From: JACJYM01 sp965230495
GTDB lineage: Bacteria; Bacteroidota; Bacteroidia; Chitinophagales; Saprospiraceae
NCBI GenBank assembly: GCA_965230495.1
Contig: CBDDLC010000002.1
Coordinates: forward strand, 62,001-126,000
Direction of reading: 5' to 3'
Length of the DNA stretch: 64,000 bases
Part shown: positions 19,677-29,677 of the stretch, piece by piece
Layout of the letters: the number at the start of each line of letters is the position of its first letter
Position numbering within the stretch: position 1 is the stretch's first letter
Translations under genes and position numbers: made by a program
Notes under the pieces: generated by a model
What the model saw: the letters and a program-made list of their open reading frames with translations, nothing else
What the model was told of the DNA's origin: nothing
Database searches by the model: none

Positions 19677-20282
19677 ATGAACAGGATTAAATTATTGAAA
19701 ACTTTATCTTTTATTCTTCTTGTGATTTTGACATCATGTAGCAAGGATGAAAATGAACAAAATGATAATACTAACCAAGAATTTTTTACTTATGATGGTA
19801 TAGACTACGACATCAATGGGTCAGCATTACAATTAAGCCATGCTTACAGTTTTGAACTTGAAAAGGAAGTGATAAGTGGTTTTACTTTGGTATTTATAGA
19901 TGGAGAATTCTATGAGAACTCTACAGAACTGATAACGACGAATACAACAAGAGGTGTTTTTGTAGAAATTGATTTAGAAGATTATGTTGAAAACATTAAT
20001 GAGATAGATTTTAGCACTACGATTTTTGACGAAACAGAAGGGGCTTATTTTGATAATATTACCATTTGGGAGGATGAGCAAACCATTGATGGAAAGACTT
20101 ATGGATTTCCAGATGAATTTGACGAAGTGGAAATTGTTTCTCCCGGATCACTTAGTTTTAGTTACTTTGAAATAGCAGAAAACGAAAAGTCAGTAACTAT
20201 AAGTTGTTCCTATTCAGTAGAACTTGAAAATGGAAAGTTACTCAATGGAACATTTAGTGGAATAAGTATTTTAGGGAATTAG
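19677..20282 (+). CDS. Hypothetical lipoprotein
   Basis: A 201-residue protein with a lipoprotein signal (ILLVILTSC, Cys21) followed by a charged Asp/Glu/Asn linker. The mature part is acidic and strand-rich (FFTYDGIDYDINGSALQL, then repeated short beta segments ending in ELENGKLLNGTFSG). This pattern is common in small Bacteroidota lipoproteins of unknown function. It sits 165 bp after the surface cassette, so it may be transcribed separately. It ends at a hairpin shared with the convergent gene. I cannot assign a function. Confidence 0.7.
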   Translation: MNRIKLLKTLSFILLVILTSCSKDENEQNDNTNQEFFTYDGIDYDINGSALQLSHAYSFELEKEVISGFTLVFIDGEFYENSTELITTNTTRGVFVEIDLEDYVENINEIDFSTTIFDETEGAYFDNITIWEDEQTIDGKTYGFPDEFDEVEIVSPGSLSFSYFEIAENEKSVTISCSYSVELENGKLLNGTFSGISILGN

Positions 20283-20293
20283 GATTCACATTG

Positions 20294-20326
20294 AAAGGAG
20301 CTCCTAATATAGGAAGGAGTTCCTTT
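20294..20326. terminator. Bidirectional terminator hairpin between convergent genes
   Basis: AAAGGAGCTCCT (20294-20305) pairs with AGGAGTTCCTTT (20315-20326) with one G-U pair and a 9-nt loop. It follows the lipoprotein stop by 11 nt. Its right arm overlaps the stop codon (20325-20327) of the convergent gene, so it can serve both transcripts. Confidence 0.6.
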
Positions 20327-22799
20327 ATTCTATTATATTTAAATGCCCTGATATATCTAACTCCACTCCTTCTTCAAGACACCTCAGACGACGACAAGAG
20401 AAGTTTTCATTTTCTAGAATAGTTATTGTTTTGGGAATATCAGACAATATTAATACATGCTCTTCTGCAGTAGGAACATGACCTAGACTCCAATTTTCGG
20501 AATCATGCCAAAACCCGGAATCTCCTATCCATTTATTTGTCCAAATAGGTTTGATGCCATTAAGAAAGTCAATTACTGCTCGGTACTTGTGTGCTTCTTC
20601 AATATGCTGTCCTACGGATGATTTTAAACCGAATGCATTTGTAGCGACATGAGAAAAAAGAATGATTTCTTCGTAATGGGGCATTAAAGACTCAAGAAAT
20701 AGTAGATATATGTTATAAATCTCAGGATTGTTATTAACAAGTTCGTAGTTCGCAGTTACATGATGCCCTCCCTCATAGGAAGTAAGTCCAAAGTATTTAT
20801 TGTGAATATCTTCCATGTCATTAAGGTACTGTCTCATGGCTTCCACTTCCTCAACGATTTGATCAATATCCATGCATAGAGAGTCCATAACAAATGGAGA
20901 ACTTCCATCCAGTTGATTGCCAAAATAGGTACCTCCACTAATATGATCGGGCAATACTCCACTGGGGTTATAGGTGGTCGATTGAAGCACATCTTCAAAC
21001 ATCCTGTTAGTCCAATATATGCTATTGCGTCTAATAGGTAAGAGCTTTAAAACTCTTGGATTGTTTTGATCAAATACTTTTTCAAAATGATCGAATAGGA
21101 CGGTAGAAGCATAAGCTGAAAATAAGTTTCTACCTACCCACCATCCTTCGCCAAAATCTAACCCCATGTTTCCTCCCTGTGTAGCACAGTAAGTGGATTG
21201 TGGGAAATTGGCATTCCAGTTTTCGTTTCCGTATTCTATATAAATTCTTAGATGAGGATCTAAAGGGTCAGTAGTCTTGATTCCTCCCAGCATTTCCAAT
21301 TGGTAGGGACTTAAGACATTTAGAGAATCAAATTGCGATTGATCCAAATTGATATCTAGTAGATCAATACCAGTTTTCAATAGGATAGCTAGTTTCTGAA
21401 TGTAGTGTTCTTCACCACCTGTGGAACCCCAAGCACTAATGACTGTATTCGGAAGGCAAATGTGCAAATTAGACTGATTACGGTTACATAAATCTATCAT
21501 CCATTCATAAGCCAATTCTTCTTGTATAATATCTTCCTTTAGTTGTCTATCTAACCATTCATGTTCAGGCAACTCATTGATTTGTTGCATTTCCATGAAT
21601 CTTAAGGTTTTGGCATAAGTTATTTCATTCAGTAATTGTGATTTCCATGGGTTGGGACCTACTACATTTTGATATCCATCAACAAATAACTGATTGCTTT
21701 CTATTGACCACTGCTGTCTCCAGAAGTTAGTTCCTATAATGATGGTATCTACAGTTTCAGACGATGTACTGATATTGATAGAAATATCAGAGGAGTAATT
21801 TTGATTGATGTCTTTTGCTCTCACGGATATTTGGTAAAGGCTGTCAGCCATCAATCCCGGAATACAAATAGCATTGGTGTCAATGATGGCTACAGTTGTG
21901 GTATCAATATTAATTACATAACTATCTATCAATTGATCGTCTGTTGCTGTCGGCCAGGAAATGCAGATCATATTATGACTTGTAGAGTCGTTGGAAATAG
22001 TTCCGGATAACATGGGAGGAGTATTATCTTCAATAGTAGTAGTTATACTGATTGTATCATTGTCTATAGATTCATTAGCGGCACGATCTAATGCTGAAAC
22101 AGTAAATTCATAATTGTTATTGGGGTCCAAAGAACTGGCTATATACCTGTTAAATTTAGTACTGTCTAACAATATATTATCCAGATAAATGTAATATTTA
22201 TCAATAACGTCATTGTCTGATGCTTTATCCCAAAGCAAATAGGATTGGTTATAGGTTGTGTATTTTGCGATAAGGTTTTGTACTGAACTGGGAGGGATGG
22301 TGTCAGGTATAAAATTTAAGGGAAATTCTAGAAGAGTACTTCCTGAATATTCGATAATAGTATCTAAATATTTATCCCATATTTCGTAGTCATTTGACAT
22401 GTATACTTCGAGTTTTTGAAGAAATGACCAACTCGGTTTTACCAATATTAGACTATCGGGGGTTACTTCATTACCTTCTCCCAAATCAATAATATTTTCA
22501 TGGAAGTACTCTTCGTTTGAAGAAACACTATTTGGGAAAATTGTTGTCGTCAAGTCGTCATCATAGAGATAGTATCTTCTCCAATTAGCATCATCACCAG
22601 TGACCTCAAGAGGTTCGGGATCAGTCCATGATGTCATGGGCACTGAAGGAAAAGTATCGCTTTGACTTAGCCAATTGGCTTCTTGAAGGTGAAGATTGTA
22701 ACTGCTGTCTACCTTAATTTTTAAGTATCTAAACTGGGAGTAACCAGTAAAAGTAAATACTAGAATAAAATAGGCGGTTGCAAATGTTTTAACTATCAT
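20325..22799 (-). CDS. Secreted fibronectin III protein with clan GH-A-like glycosidase domain
   Basis: The signal peptide (about residues 1-20, ending TFTGYSQ) precedes a discoidin-like stretch and two fibronectin III domains (about 170-345). The region from about 355 to 745 looks like a (beta/alpha)8 glycosidase. IEYGNENWN holds a probable acid/base Glu, and LTSYEGGHH near residue 670 holds a probable nucleophile Glu, as in clan GH-A enzymes (GH39/GH51/GH79-like). The C-terminal 60 residues (FWHDSENWSLGHVPT) form a module common in secreted Bacteroidota proteins. No sorting tail is seen. It was probably selected for an extracellular polysaccharide, but no SusC/SusD pair is nearby and the substrate is unknown. 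The exact GH family cannot be fixed by eye. Confidence 0.65.
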   Translation of the reverse strand: MIVKTFATAYFILVFTFTGYSQFRYLKIKVDSSYNLHLQEANWLSQSDTFPSVPMTSWTDPEPLEVTGDDANWRRYYLYDDDLTTTIFPNSVSSNEEYFHENIIDLGEGNEVTPDSLILVKPSWSFLQKLEVYMSNDYEIWDKYLDTIIEYSGSTLLEFPLNFIPDTIPPSSVQNLIAKYTTYNQSYLLWDKASDNDVIDKYYIYLDNILLDSTKFNRYIASSLDPNNNYEFTVSALDRAANESIDNDTISITTTIEDNTPPMLSGTISNDSTSHNMICISWPTATDDQLIDSYVINIDTTTVAIIDTNAICIPGLMADSLYQISVRAKDINQNYSSDISINISTSSETVDTIIIGTNFWRQQWSIESNQLFVDGYQNVVGPNPWKSQLLNEITYAKTLRFMEMQQINELPEHEWLDRQLKEDIIQEELAYEWMIDLCNRNQSNLHICLPNTVISAWGSTGGEEHYIQKLAILLKTGIDLLDINLDQSQFDSLNVLSPYQLEMLGGIKTTDPLDPHLRIYIEYGNENWNANFPQSTYCATQGGNMGLDFGEGWWVGRNLFSAYASTVLFDHFEKVFDQNNPRVLKLLPIRRNSIYWTNRMFEDVLQSTTYNPSGVLPDHISGGTYFGNQLDGSSPFVMDSLCMDIDQIVEEVEAMRQYLNDMEDIHNKYFGLTSYEGGHHVTANYELVNNNPEIYNIYLLFLESLMPHYEEIILFSHVATNAFGLKSSVGQHIEEAHKYRAVIDFLNGIKPIWTNKWIGDSGFWHDSENWSLGHVPTAEEHVLILSDIPKTITILENENFSCRRLRCLEEGVELDISGHLNIIE

Positions 22800-22883
22800 A
22801 AATCAATTATTACTTGGACAACTGATTCGGCGGAAAGTTATTCTAAGTGCAAGTTAACAATATTTTTTTGCGAAGAAAACCCA

Positions 22884-24992
22884 TTAAGTATCTTCCAGTA
22901 ATTTCTTTTGTACATCAGGTGTTACTGATTGATACTCAGAAAATCTACGAGAAAACTTAGCTTTTCCTTGGGTTAAAGATCTCAAGGCAGAAGAATATTG
23001 ATACATCTCAGCCAACGGAACTTTTGCTTTAATTTTTTGATAATGTCCGTCACTATCCATACCCATTATCATCGCTCTTCGACTCTGAAGATCACCCATT
23101 ACGTCACCCATATATTCATCAGAAGTAGTGATTTCTACATCATAAATGGGCTCTAGTATTTGGGGTTTAGCATTCTTAAAGGCATTTTTAAAAGCATTAG
23201 AGGCGGCGAGCATAAATGCCATGTCATTTGAGTCAACTGAGTGCATTTTTCCGTCATAGATACTTACTCTAATGTTTTGACATGAAGAACCTGTGAGGGG
23301 ACCTTCTTCCATTTGCTGCATTAACCCTTTTTTTATGGCATTAGAATATTTAGAATCTATAGAACCGCCTACTATGCACCAATAGAAAGAGAGCTTTCCT
23401 CCCCAGGGTAATTCAATATCTTCCGTATTTCTTACAGTCAATCCACTTGGCTCGGGCATTCCTTCGTAATATGGCTCTATTCGTAGATGTACTTCACCAA
23501 ATTGTCCAGATCCTCCTGATTGCTTTTTATGTCTATAGGCTTCGTCAGCAGCTTTAGTTATAGTCTCACGATATGGAATCTTAGGTTTCTCAAAATTCAT
23601 GGTGATTCCGTTTACCTTTTCAATTCTGTATTTGATTATATCCAGATGTAACTGTCCCTGTCCATGTAGTATGGTTTGTTTTAATTGTTGGTTTTGTTCG
23701 ACAATTAGCGTTGGGTCTTCTTCTTCGATCTGGTGTAGGGCTTTAATAAGTTTTTCCATTTCGGCTTTGCTCGGAGGAGAGATGGCAGTCCTAATTCTGG
23801 AGTCAGGAAAATGTATTAGTTCCATTTTTCGGGTACAACCCTTAGAGTTTAGCGTATTATTACTATGAGAGTCACGTAGCTTAACGGTTACTCCCAAATC
23901 ACCAGCCTGAAGGCTATCGATGGGTGTTCTGTTTTTACCTTCTGCTACGTATATCTGATTGAATCTTTCATTACCATCATTTTGTATGTTTTGAAGATCC
24001 ATTCCAGATTTAAGAATACCAGACTGTACTTTAAAATATGAAACCATACCGACTTGAGGTTCAGACAACGTTTTGTATATGAATACTGTAGTGTCTTTGT
24101 CGTTGGAATCGTAGGTGAGTCTTTCACCGTTGTCAAGAGTAGCTCCAGCTACATCTGCTGGAGAGGGGGCTATATCATTTATAAAACCCATTAATCTTCC
24201 ACTTCCCATGTTGTTTAGTGCAGAACAACAGAAAACTGGATAAATTTCTTGATTTGCAAGAGCAATGGTAAGACCTTTTGCTAAATCATCTTCTGACAAT
24301 GTTCCTTCTTCGAAATACTTTTCCATTAATCCTTCTTCATTTTCTGCAGCTGCTTCGACCAAAGCGTTGTGCATTTCTTTCGCTCTATCTAGTTCACTTT
24401 CAGGAATTTCTTTTTTCTCAGGTTTTCCACCATCTGCTGGGAATACGTACATGACCATTCGCAGGGCATCAATGATCGAGTTGAAGTCATTGCCCTCATT
24501 ATAAGGATACTGTACAGCAATAACATTAGACCCAAACCTTTCTTTTGCTTGCTGTAGTGTGTTTTCAAAGTCGGACTTTTCATGATCGCACTGATTGATC
24601 ACAAAAATTCCGGGTGTGTTATATTTCTGAATATATTCCCAGATTAGTTCCGTACCAACTTCAACACCATGAGCAGAGTTAAGGACAATGATGGCGGTAT
24701 CAGCTACCTTTAGAGATGATACAACCTCTCCTACAAAATCATCTGAACCCGGGGTGTCAATAATGTTGATTTTGTTACCTCTCCAGTTGGCATGCATCAA
24801 CGTACTAAAAATGGAATTCCCCTTTGTTTTTTCGATATTAGTGAAATCGGAAATCGTATTGCCGTTTTCCACATTGCCTCTTCTTTCAATTGCTCCGGAT
24901 TCAAATAACATGGTTTCTGCCAAAGTAGTTTTTCCGGAGCTTGAATGTCCTAACAGTACTGTATTTCGGATATTTTTTGTTTCTGGGTTCAT
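22884..24992 (-). CDS. EF-G-like translational GTPase
   Basis: The 702-residue product has the full five-domain EF-G layout: GTPase domain (about 8-275), domain II (about 300-380), and the EF-G domains III-V ending in the GDVMGDLQSRRA region typical of domain V. It is not the housekeeping EF-G. The P-loop is GHSSSGKTT (15-23) instead of GHxDxGKTT. G3 is DTPGSDDF, with Ser83 where the catalytic His of DTPGH would be. G4 is NQCD (133-136) instead of NKxD. These changes place it with the EF-G-like/EF-G2 paralogues, whose role is poorly defined; some bind ribosomes with little GTPase activity. It stands alone, 175 bp after the SprB-like gene. Confidence 0.85.
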   Translation of the reverse strand: MNPETKNIRNTVLLGHSSSGKTTLAETMLFESGAIERRGNVENGNTISDFTNIEKTKGNSIFSTLMHANWRGNKINIIDTPGSDDFVGEVVSSLKVADTAIIVLNSAHGVEVGTELIWEYIQKYNTPGIFVINQCDHEKSDFENTLQQAKERFGSNVIAVQYPYNEGNDFNSIIDALRMVMYVFPADGGKPEKKEIPESELDRAKEMHNALVEAAAENEEGLMEKYFEEGTLSEDDLAKGLTIALANQEIYPVFCCSALNNMGSGRLMGFINDIAPSPADVAGATLDNGERLTYDSNDKDTTVFIYKTLSEPQVGMVSYFKVQSGILKSGMDLQNIQNDGNERFNQIYVAEGKNRTPIDSLQAGDLGVTVKLRDSHSNNTLNSKGCTRKMELIHFPDSRIRTAISPPSKAEMEKLIKALHQIEEEDPTLIVEQNQQLKQTILHGQGQLHLDIIKYRIEKVNGITMNFEKPKIPYRETITKAADEAYRHKKQSGGSGQFGEVHLRIEPYYEGMPEPSGLTVRNTEDIELPWGGKLSFYWCIVGGSIDSKYSNAIKKGLMQQMEEGPLTGSSCQNIRVSIYDGKMHSVDSNDMAFMLAASNAFKNAFKNAKPQILEPIYDVEITTSDEYMGDVMGDLQSRRAMIMGMDSDGHYQKIKAKVPLAEMYQYSSALRSLTQGKAKFSRRFSEYQSVTPDVQKKLLEDT

Positions 24993-25167
24993 TATTTTAT
25001 TATTTGCAAAAAGTTATCAAATCAAAATATATAGCGGAATAAATTTACTAAATAAAAATTATATATTGAAATATATGAAATAATTGAGCAGGTGTTATCA
25101 CAAATTTTTTACACCTTACTTTTACATATGGATTATAGTAAAGTAAAAGAGATTGATTTAAAACATT

Positions 25168-27741
25168 TTATCTTACGACAGTAACATCGCCGGACAAAAC
25201 TTCAATATCATCATTTTCGTGCCTTACTTTGATAAGATAAACATAGACTCCTAATTCTACCGGTTTCCCGTTAAAGGTTCCATCCCACCAGTAGGAATCA
25301 TTGTGAATAGAAAAATTTTTGGCATCATAAATTAGAGAGCCCCATCGGTCAAAGATCATATATTCAATAATTCCTGCTTCATACCACCATTTAGTAAAAA
25401 CTTTGAAATCGTCATTCATTTCATCACCATTGGAACTAATGATATTTGGAACTATTACCTTACATTTAGCCTTAGGCACAATTATTTTTACCGCAATTTC
25501 GCATCCTAGTTCATCAAATACAACGACATTATATTCTCCCGGAGGTAGATTAAGAATTTCTTGGTTTAAAATAGGTGCTTCACCATTTACAGATATATAT
25601 ATATCGCCAATTCCTCCTGAAGTGTTAACTACAAAAGAACCGTTTTCTTCCCCACAGTCGGGGGCTGTTGATGAAGTGTTTCTTAATTCAAGTGTAGGAG
25701 GAGGGTCTAACATAACGGAAGTATCCACTTGACATCCAAATTCATCGGTAACGACAATGAAATGTTCTCCAAATCCAAGATCATTGAAGATGTTAGTTTC
25801 TGAAGAATTTCCATCCACTTCGTATATTACTTCTCCATGGCCACTAATCAAATCAATAGATATTTGATTAGAAAACTCATCACAGTCTAATTGTTGGGTT
25901 TCAAGTAAACTGATAGATAATGGAGTACTTGGATTTATAGAAATGCTAAATTCATCAGTACAGTTGTACTTATCAACTATAGTAATTAAGTATTCTCCTG
26001 GGGCCAAATTGATATACTCGTTGGATGTTTGTAATTCGGAATTGTTGATTTGATATTTTAATTCTTCACCATTGGCAAGGACTTCTATTGCGCCATTGTC
26101 TTCATCACACGAAGTATGTGTGGCATTAAGAGAAGCTATAAGTGGAGATGGAATACGATCTACACTAACAGGATATAGAGCATCACAGCCAAATTGATTT
26201 TTTACAAAAATGGTATAATTTCCATCGGCTAGATTTTCAAAAGTAGTTTCATTGCTAAAATTGAGACCATCTATACTATATTGATAATCTTCAAGAGGAT
26301 TTTCTATTCTGATTATTCCATTGATTTCACCACAATAGGCAGGTTCGGCAATTACCTGTCCGATTACAATAGGAGGTATCGGGTTGATATATAGATCCAA
26401 GGATTTGAAGCAACCAAATTGATCATGAACTATTATAGTATGTTCTCCGTAACCTATATCGTTAAAAACTGAATCTGATTGAAATGGGCCCAAGTCTATT
26501 GAATACATTAAATCATTTCCATTGGCATATACCACAACCTCATTATTTTCAGTATTACAATCTATTAAAGTAACATCATAACTGCTTATTAATAGATCGG
26601 GACTAGGATTAATAGTGGCATTCATTTCATCTAAACATTCATTTTTATCCTTTATATAAATTGTGTAGTTACCGGGTTCTAGCTCATCGAAAGTGTTATC
26701 ATCTTGAAAATTATTTCCATCAAGAGAAAAACTTAGGCCCTCACCGCTAGCCCATACTTCAACTATACCATTATCATCATTGCACGAGGTGTGAGAAACA
26801 TCCAATGAGAATATTTGGGGGTTGGGTTCTGCATCAATAAAAATATCAAACTCAGCTTCACATCCGTCTTCATCTCTTATATAGATGGTATGCTCTCCAT
26901 ATTCCAAGTTTGCAAAAATTGGATTGGATTGATAATCTACTCCATCTATAGAATACAAAAAGTTATCTTGAATATTTTTGGGAATAATAGTTACGGTTCC
27001 GTTTTCTTCGTCACAAAACGTATTAGTGGTAACAATATCTGCTTCTTTAAGAATGTCAACCCCGGAACCACAGAATATGAAATTATCTAATCCCAGACCG
27101 AAAGCACCACTTTGTTCTCTTACACCTTCAAGCCTTACAGATGATATTCTACCTTCACAACCTTCTGTATTAAAACCCCAACATGTTGAAATTCCGTCAC
27201 CGGTATTCGGATCTCCGGCTCTAATAACCTGAGAATATATTTCTCCTCCAAACTCGTCACGGGCCTGAATATAAAACTCTTCATCAAAATCCATATCCAA
27301 TATGCATCCACCCACACTATCTGCAGGAATGGCAAAATTGATAATAACTACTTGAGCTGCTAACCCAGAGAGCATCCCATCATCGGTTAAAAAGTAAGTG
27401 CCAATATTCTGATTTGGAGCAGGAGTGTCACCTCCCCAAGAACTACCAAAAGCAGTGGATGGTGGTCCTACAACCGATAATATTGGAGATCCTCCTCCTT
27501 CCAGCTCAAATGTAATGCCTAAAAACGAGTATTGATTGTTAATTGGAAGACCTTCAACAGGAACTTGACCAGGGAGAGTTTCAAAATCTACCAGTACACA
27601 TCCAGCTGGTATATCTTGGGAAACAGATGTATTGGTAAATATGAAAACATAAGAAAATAATAAGAAGATCCTGAGGTAAAAAAGCTTTAGGTTTACTCTT
27701 ACCTTAATAAGATTACTGATATATGGGATGATTTTAGTCAA
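25168..27741 (-). CDS. SprB-like repeat adhesin with type B T9SS C-terminal domain
   Basis: This is an 857-residue secreted protein. The start is a TTG; no ATG or GTG lies upstream of the hydrophobic signal segment, which ends near SVSQ. Residues 48-225 form a beta-sandwich-like domain. About seven repeats of roughly 75 residues then follow, each with the SprB-like pattern C-x-x-x-NG, then YSIDG, F.NL..G.YTI, and D..GC. The last 90 residues form the gliding-motility-associated (CHU_C, type B) sorting domain: VPNIISSNGDEMND, MIFDRWG, WWDGTFNGKPVELGVYVYLI. Such proteins pass through the type IX secretion system and are held on the surface. It probably works as an adhesin; a gliding role cannot be inferred without the rest of the machinery. 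Confidence 0.88.
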   Translation of the reverse strand: MTKIIPYISNLIKVRVNLKLFYLRIFLLFSYVFIFTNTSVSQDIPAGCVLVDFETLPGQVPVEGLPINNQYSFLGITFELEGGGSPILSVVGPPSTAFGSSWGGDTPAPNQNIGTYFLTDDGMLSGLAAQVVIINFAIPADSVGGCILDMDFDEEFYIQARDEFGGEIYSQVIRAGDPNTGDGISTCWGFNTEGCEGRISSVRLEGVREQSGAFGLGLDNFIFCGSGVDILKEADIVTTNTFCDEENGTVTIIPKNIQDNFLYSIDGVDYQSNPIFANLEYGEHTIYIRDEDGCEAEFDIFIDAEPNPQIFSLDVSHTSCNDDNGIVEVWASGEGLSFSLDGNNFQDDNTFDELEPGNYTIYIKDKNECLDEMNATINPSPDLLISSYDVTLIDCNTENNEVVVYANGNDLMYSIDLGPFQSDSVFNDIGYGEHTIIVHDQFGCFKSLDLYINPIPPIVIGQVIAEPAYCGEINGIIRIENPLEDYQYSIDGLNFSNETTFENLADGNYTIFVKNQFGCDALYPVSVDRIPSPLIASLNATHTSCDEDNGAIEVLANGEELKYQINNSELQTSNEYINLAPGEYLITIVDKYNCTDEFSISINPSTPLSISLLETQQLDCDEFSNQISIDLISGHGEVIYEVDGNSSETNIFNDLGFGEHFIVVTDEFGCQVDTSVMLDPPPTLELRNTSSTAPDCGEENGSFVVNTSGGIGDIYISVNGEAPILNQEILNLPPGEYNVVVFDELGCEIAVKIIVPKAKCKVIVPNIISSNGDEMNDDFKVFTKWWYEAGIIEYMIFDRWGSLIYDAKNFSIHNDSYWWDGTFNGKPVELGVYVYLIKVRHENDDIEVLSGDVTVVR

Positions 27742-27996
27742 GATGCTAAATTATAATTATCATGACCGGATTATGTTTTCTCCTTCCAAATATATTAAAA
27801 ATATACAAGGTGTCATGTATTGTAAGAGGCGTCAATAGTAGTTTTCGCTGCATAAAAGTGTCAATTTATCTCTTTTTTATTACTGAAAAGACAATAGATG
27901 GCTTTATTGAATGAAAAGTTATAAGTCGTTAAAGTTTATTAATAGTTTTATCTAGTTGTTTAAGTTTAAAGCTTATATGACAGAAAAAATTATTAG

Positions 27997-29583
27997 ATGA
28001 AATACAAATATGAATTTCAGTTTCTATTAATCGTACTATTTATTGGTAATAGTAGTTTATATGGTCAGTATCCAACTGGTATAAATTTGAATAATCCAGA
28101 GGCTTTGGAAAGCTATACACTAATTCATGATGATCATTCTGCTCTATTCTTATTGGATAATTGCGGGAAAGTGGTTAAGAGATGGAACGTAGATAGGCCA
28201 AGACTGCATGTTAAGCTTTTAGAAAATGGAAATATTGTGTACATGGATTATCATAACCGAATAATAGTTAAAGATTTTGATGATAATTTAGTTAAAAGCT
28301 TTACCATAAATATGGAGGGTATATCCCTCATATATGAGGTGATAGTTATGCCAAATGGTAACTTTTTATGTTTGGCAAGAAAACAGTATACAGTGGAAGA
28401 ATTTGAATCTTATGGTTTTACTGTTCAACAAGGAGCTTCATATCAAGTTATGGATGCGGTATTAGAATTTGACGGTGATACGGGAAGCTTAGTCTGGGAA
28501 TGGTACATAGCTGATCATGTTATTCAGCAAAGAGACGAAAATGCTCCTAACTATGGTATATTGTCCGAAAATCCACAGTTATTAAACCTTGATGCTATAC
28601 TTACTTATGATTGGCAACATGGAGAATCGTTTATGATCAATGGATTTGATTATAATCCGGCATCTGATGAAATAGTTTTGAGTATACGTAAATTAAGTGA
28701 AGTAGCGATCATTGATCATTCAACTACTAGTGAAGAAGCTTCAAGTCATTCAGGGGGAAGACATGGAAAAGGTGGCGACATAATTTATAGATGGGGGAAT
28801 TCTCCAAATTATGGTGGCATAGAAGAACGCTACCTATATTTTCAACACAATCCCAATTGGATTCATTTTGGAGAACATGCAGGAAAAATAATTGTTTTTA
28901 ACAATGGATTGGATCGACCAGAAGTGATAAATCCTGAAGATAGATATTCATCAGTTGACATTATCGATCCTCCTAAAGATGAAAACGGATATTATATTTT
29001 GGATAATAATGGAGTTTATGGCCCTGAGGCTCCCTCATGGACATATACCAATCAGGACCATGAACCTTATTTTTATTCGGGTTACACCTCTGGGGCCAAA
29101 GTATTACCTAATGGGAATGTATACATAACGGAGGGTTATAGAGGTCGTCTTTTTGAACTGACCTTAGAAAAGCAAAAGGTATGGGAATATGGAATTCCTG
29201 ATGTATATTATACCTATCGAACCGAGAAATATCCTTTATCTTATAATGCATTTGTTGATAAAGAGCTTATCCCTGATGGTACAATTGAGTTTCCGGAAAG
29301 TTCGTATGAATGCAACTTGTTCTCTTCTAATGAAAATACTTTTAAGGACAAGATTGATGTTCGCTTTAATATGAATTCAAGAATGTTATCTATTGAATGC
29401 GAAGACGAGGGCAAAAGGGATATCAGAGTTTATAATATTTATGGTCATGAGGTTTTTACAAGCACCACCTCAGTTAAGAAAACGATAGTTGATTTGAATC
29501 AATTGAATAAAGGATATTATATTTACAATATCTCAGATGAGGAAAAGAATAGCCATCATACTGGCAAACTCATAATTTTATAG
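27997..29583 (+). CDS. Arylsulfotransferase-like secreted protein, copy 1, eroded active site
   Basis: The 528-residue product has a signal peptide (to SSLYGQ), a beta-propeller domain of the arylsulfate sulfotransferase (ASST) family and a C-terminal type A T9SS sorting domain (IRVYNIYGHEVF ... KLIIL). Family landmarks are LPNGNVYITEGYRGRLFELT, WEWYIADHV and IIYRWGN. Against the tandem paralogue, several histidines are replaced: the HHD motif is IYE (111-113), the WEWH His is Tyr170, and the WLHANS His is Met213. The enzyme family moves sulfate between phenols through a sulfohistidine. This copy may be inactive or repurposed, so the name describes ancestry, not activity. It is 95 bp upstream of copy 2 and divergent from the SprB-like gene. 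Confidence 0.8.
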   Translation: MKYKYEFQFLLIVLFIGNSSLYGQYPTGINLNNPEALESYTLIHDDHSALFLLDNCGKVVKRWNVDRPRLHVKLLENGNIVYMDYHNRIIVKDFDDNLVKSFTINMEGISLIYEVIVMPNGNFLCLARKQYTVEEFESYGFTVQQGASYQVMDAVLEFDGDTGSLVWEWYIADHVIQQRDENAPNYGILSENPQLLNLDAILTYDWQHGESFMINGFDYNPASDEIVLSIRKLSEVAIIDHSTTSEEASSHSGGRHGKGGDIIYRWGNSPNYGGIEERYLYFQHNPNWIHFGEHAGKIIVFNNGLDRPEVINPEDRYSSVDIIDPPKDENGYYILDNNGVYGPEAPSWTYTNQDHEPYFYSGYTSGAKVLPNGNVYITEGYRGRLFELTLEKQKVWEYGIPDVYYTYRTEKYPLSYNAFVDKELIPDGTIEFPESSYECNLFSSNENTFKDKIDVRFNMNSRMLSIECEDEGKRDIRVYNIYGHEVFTSTTSVKKTIVDLNQLNKGYYIYNISDEEKNSHHTGKLIIL

Positions 29584-29600
29584 TTTCGAAGTCGCTGACA

Positions 29601-29640
29601 TTATTCCGTAAGAATTATTATGATGAGACTTAAGGAATAA
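29601..29640 (+). repeat. Inverted repeat between the two arylsulfotransferase-like genes
   Basis: TTATTCCGTAAG (29601-29612) and CTTAAGGAATAA (29629-29640) are inverted copies with one mismatch and a 16-nt loop. It begins 18 nt after the stop of copy 1. There is no T-run, so it may stabilise or attenuate the transcript rather than end it. Confidence 0.5.
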
Positions 29641-29677
29641 ATACATTCAGCTAATTAAATAACTTAAAAATGAATAC

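Noticed and set aside
24688..25083. A 131-residue plus-strand frame overlapping the EF-G-like start
   Set aside because: It is mostly opposite the conserved GTPase domain and its C-terminal part is AT-rich low-complexity sequence.
25090..25116. AGGTGT/ACACCT hairpin between the SprB-like and EF-G-like genes
   Set aside because: Only 6 bp with a 15-nt loop and no T-run; could arise by chance in AT-rich DNA.
25168..27050. Long array of similar segments, considered as a possible DNA repeat or CRISPR-like array
   Set aside because: The similarity is at protein level (SprB-like domains of about 75 residues) and the DNA is diverged; there are no identical repeats with unique spacers.
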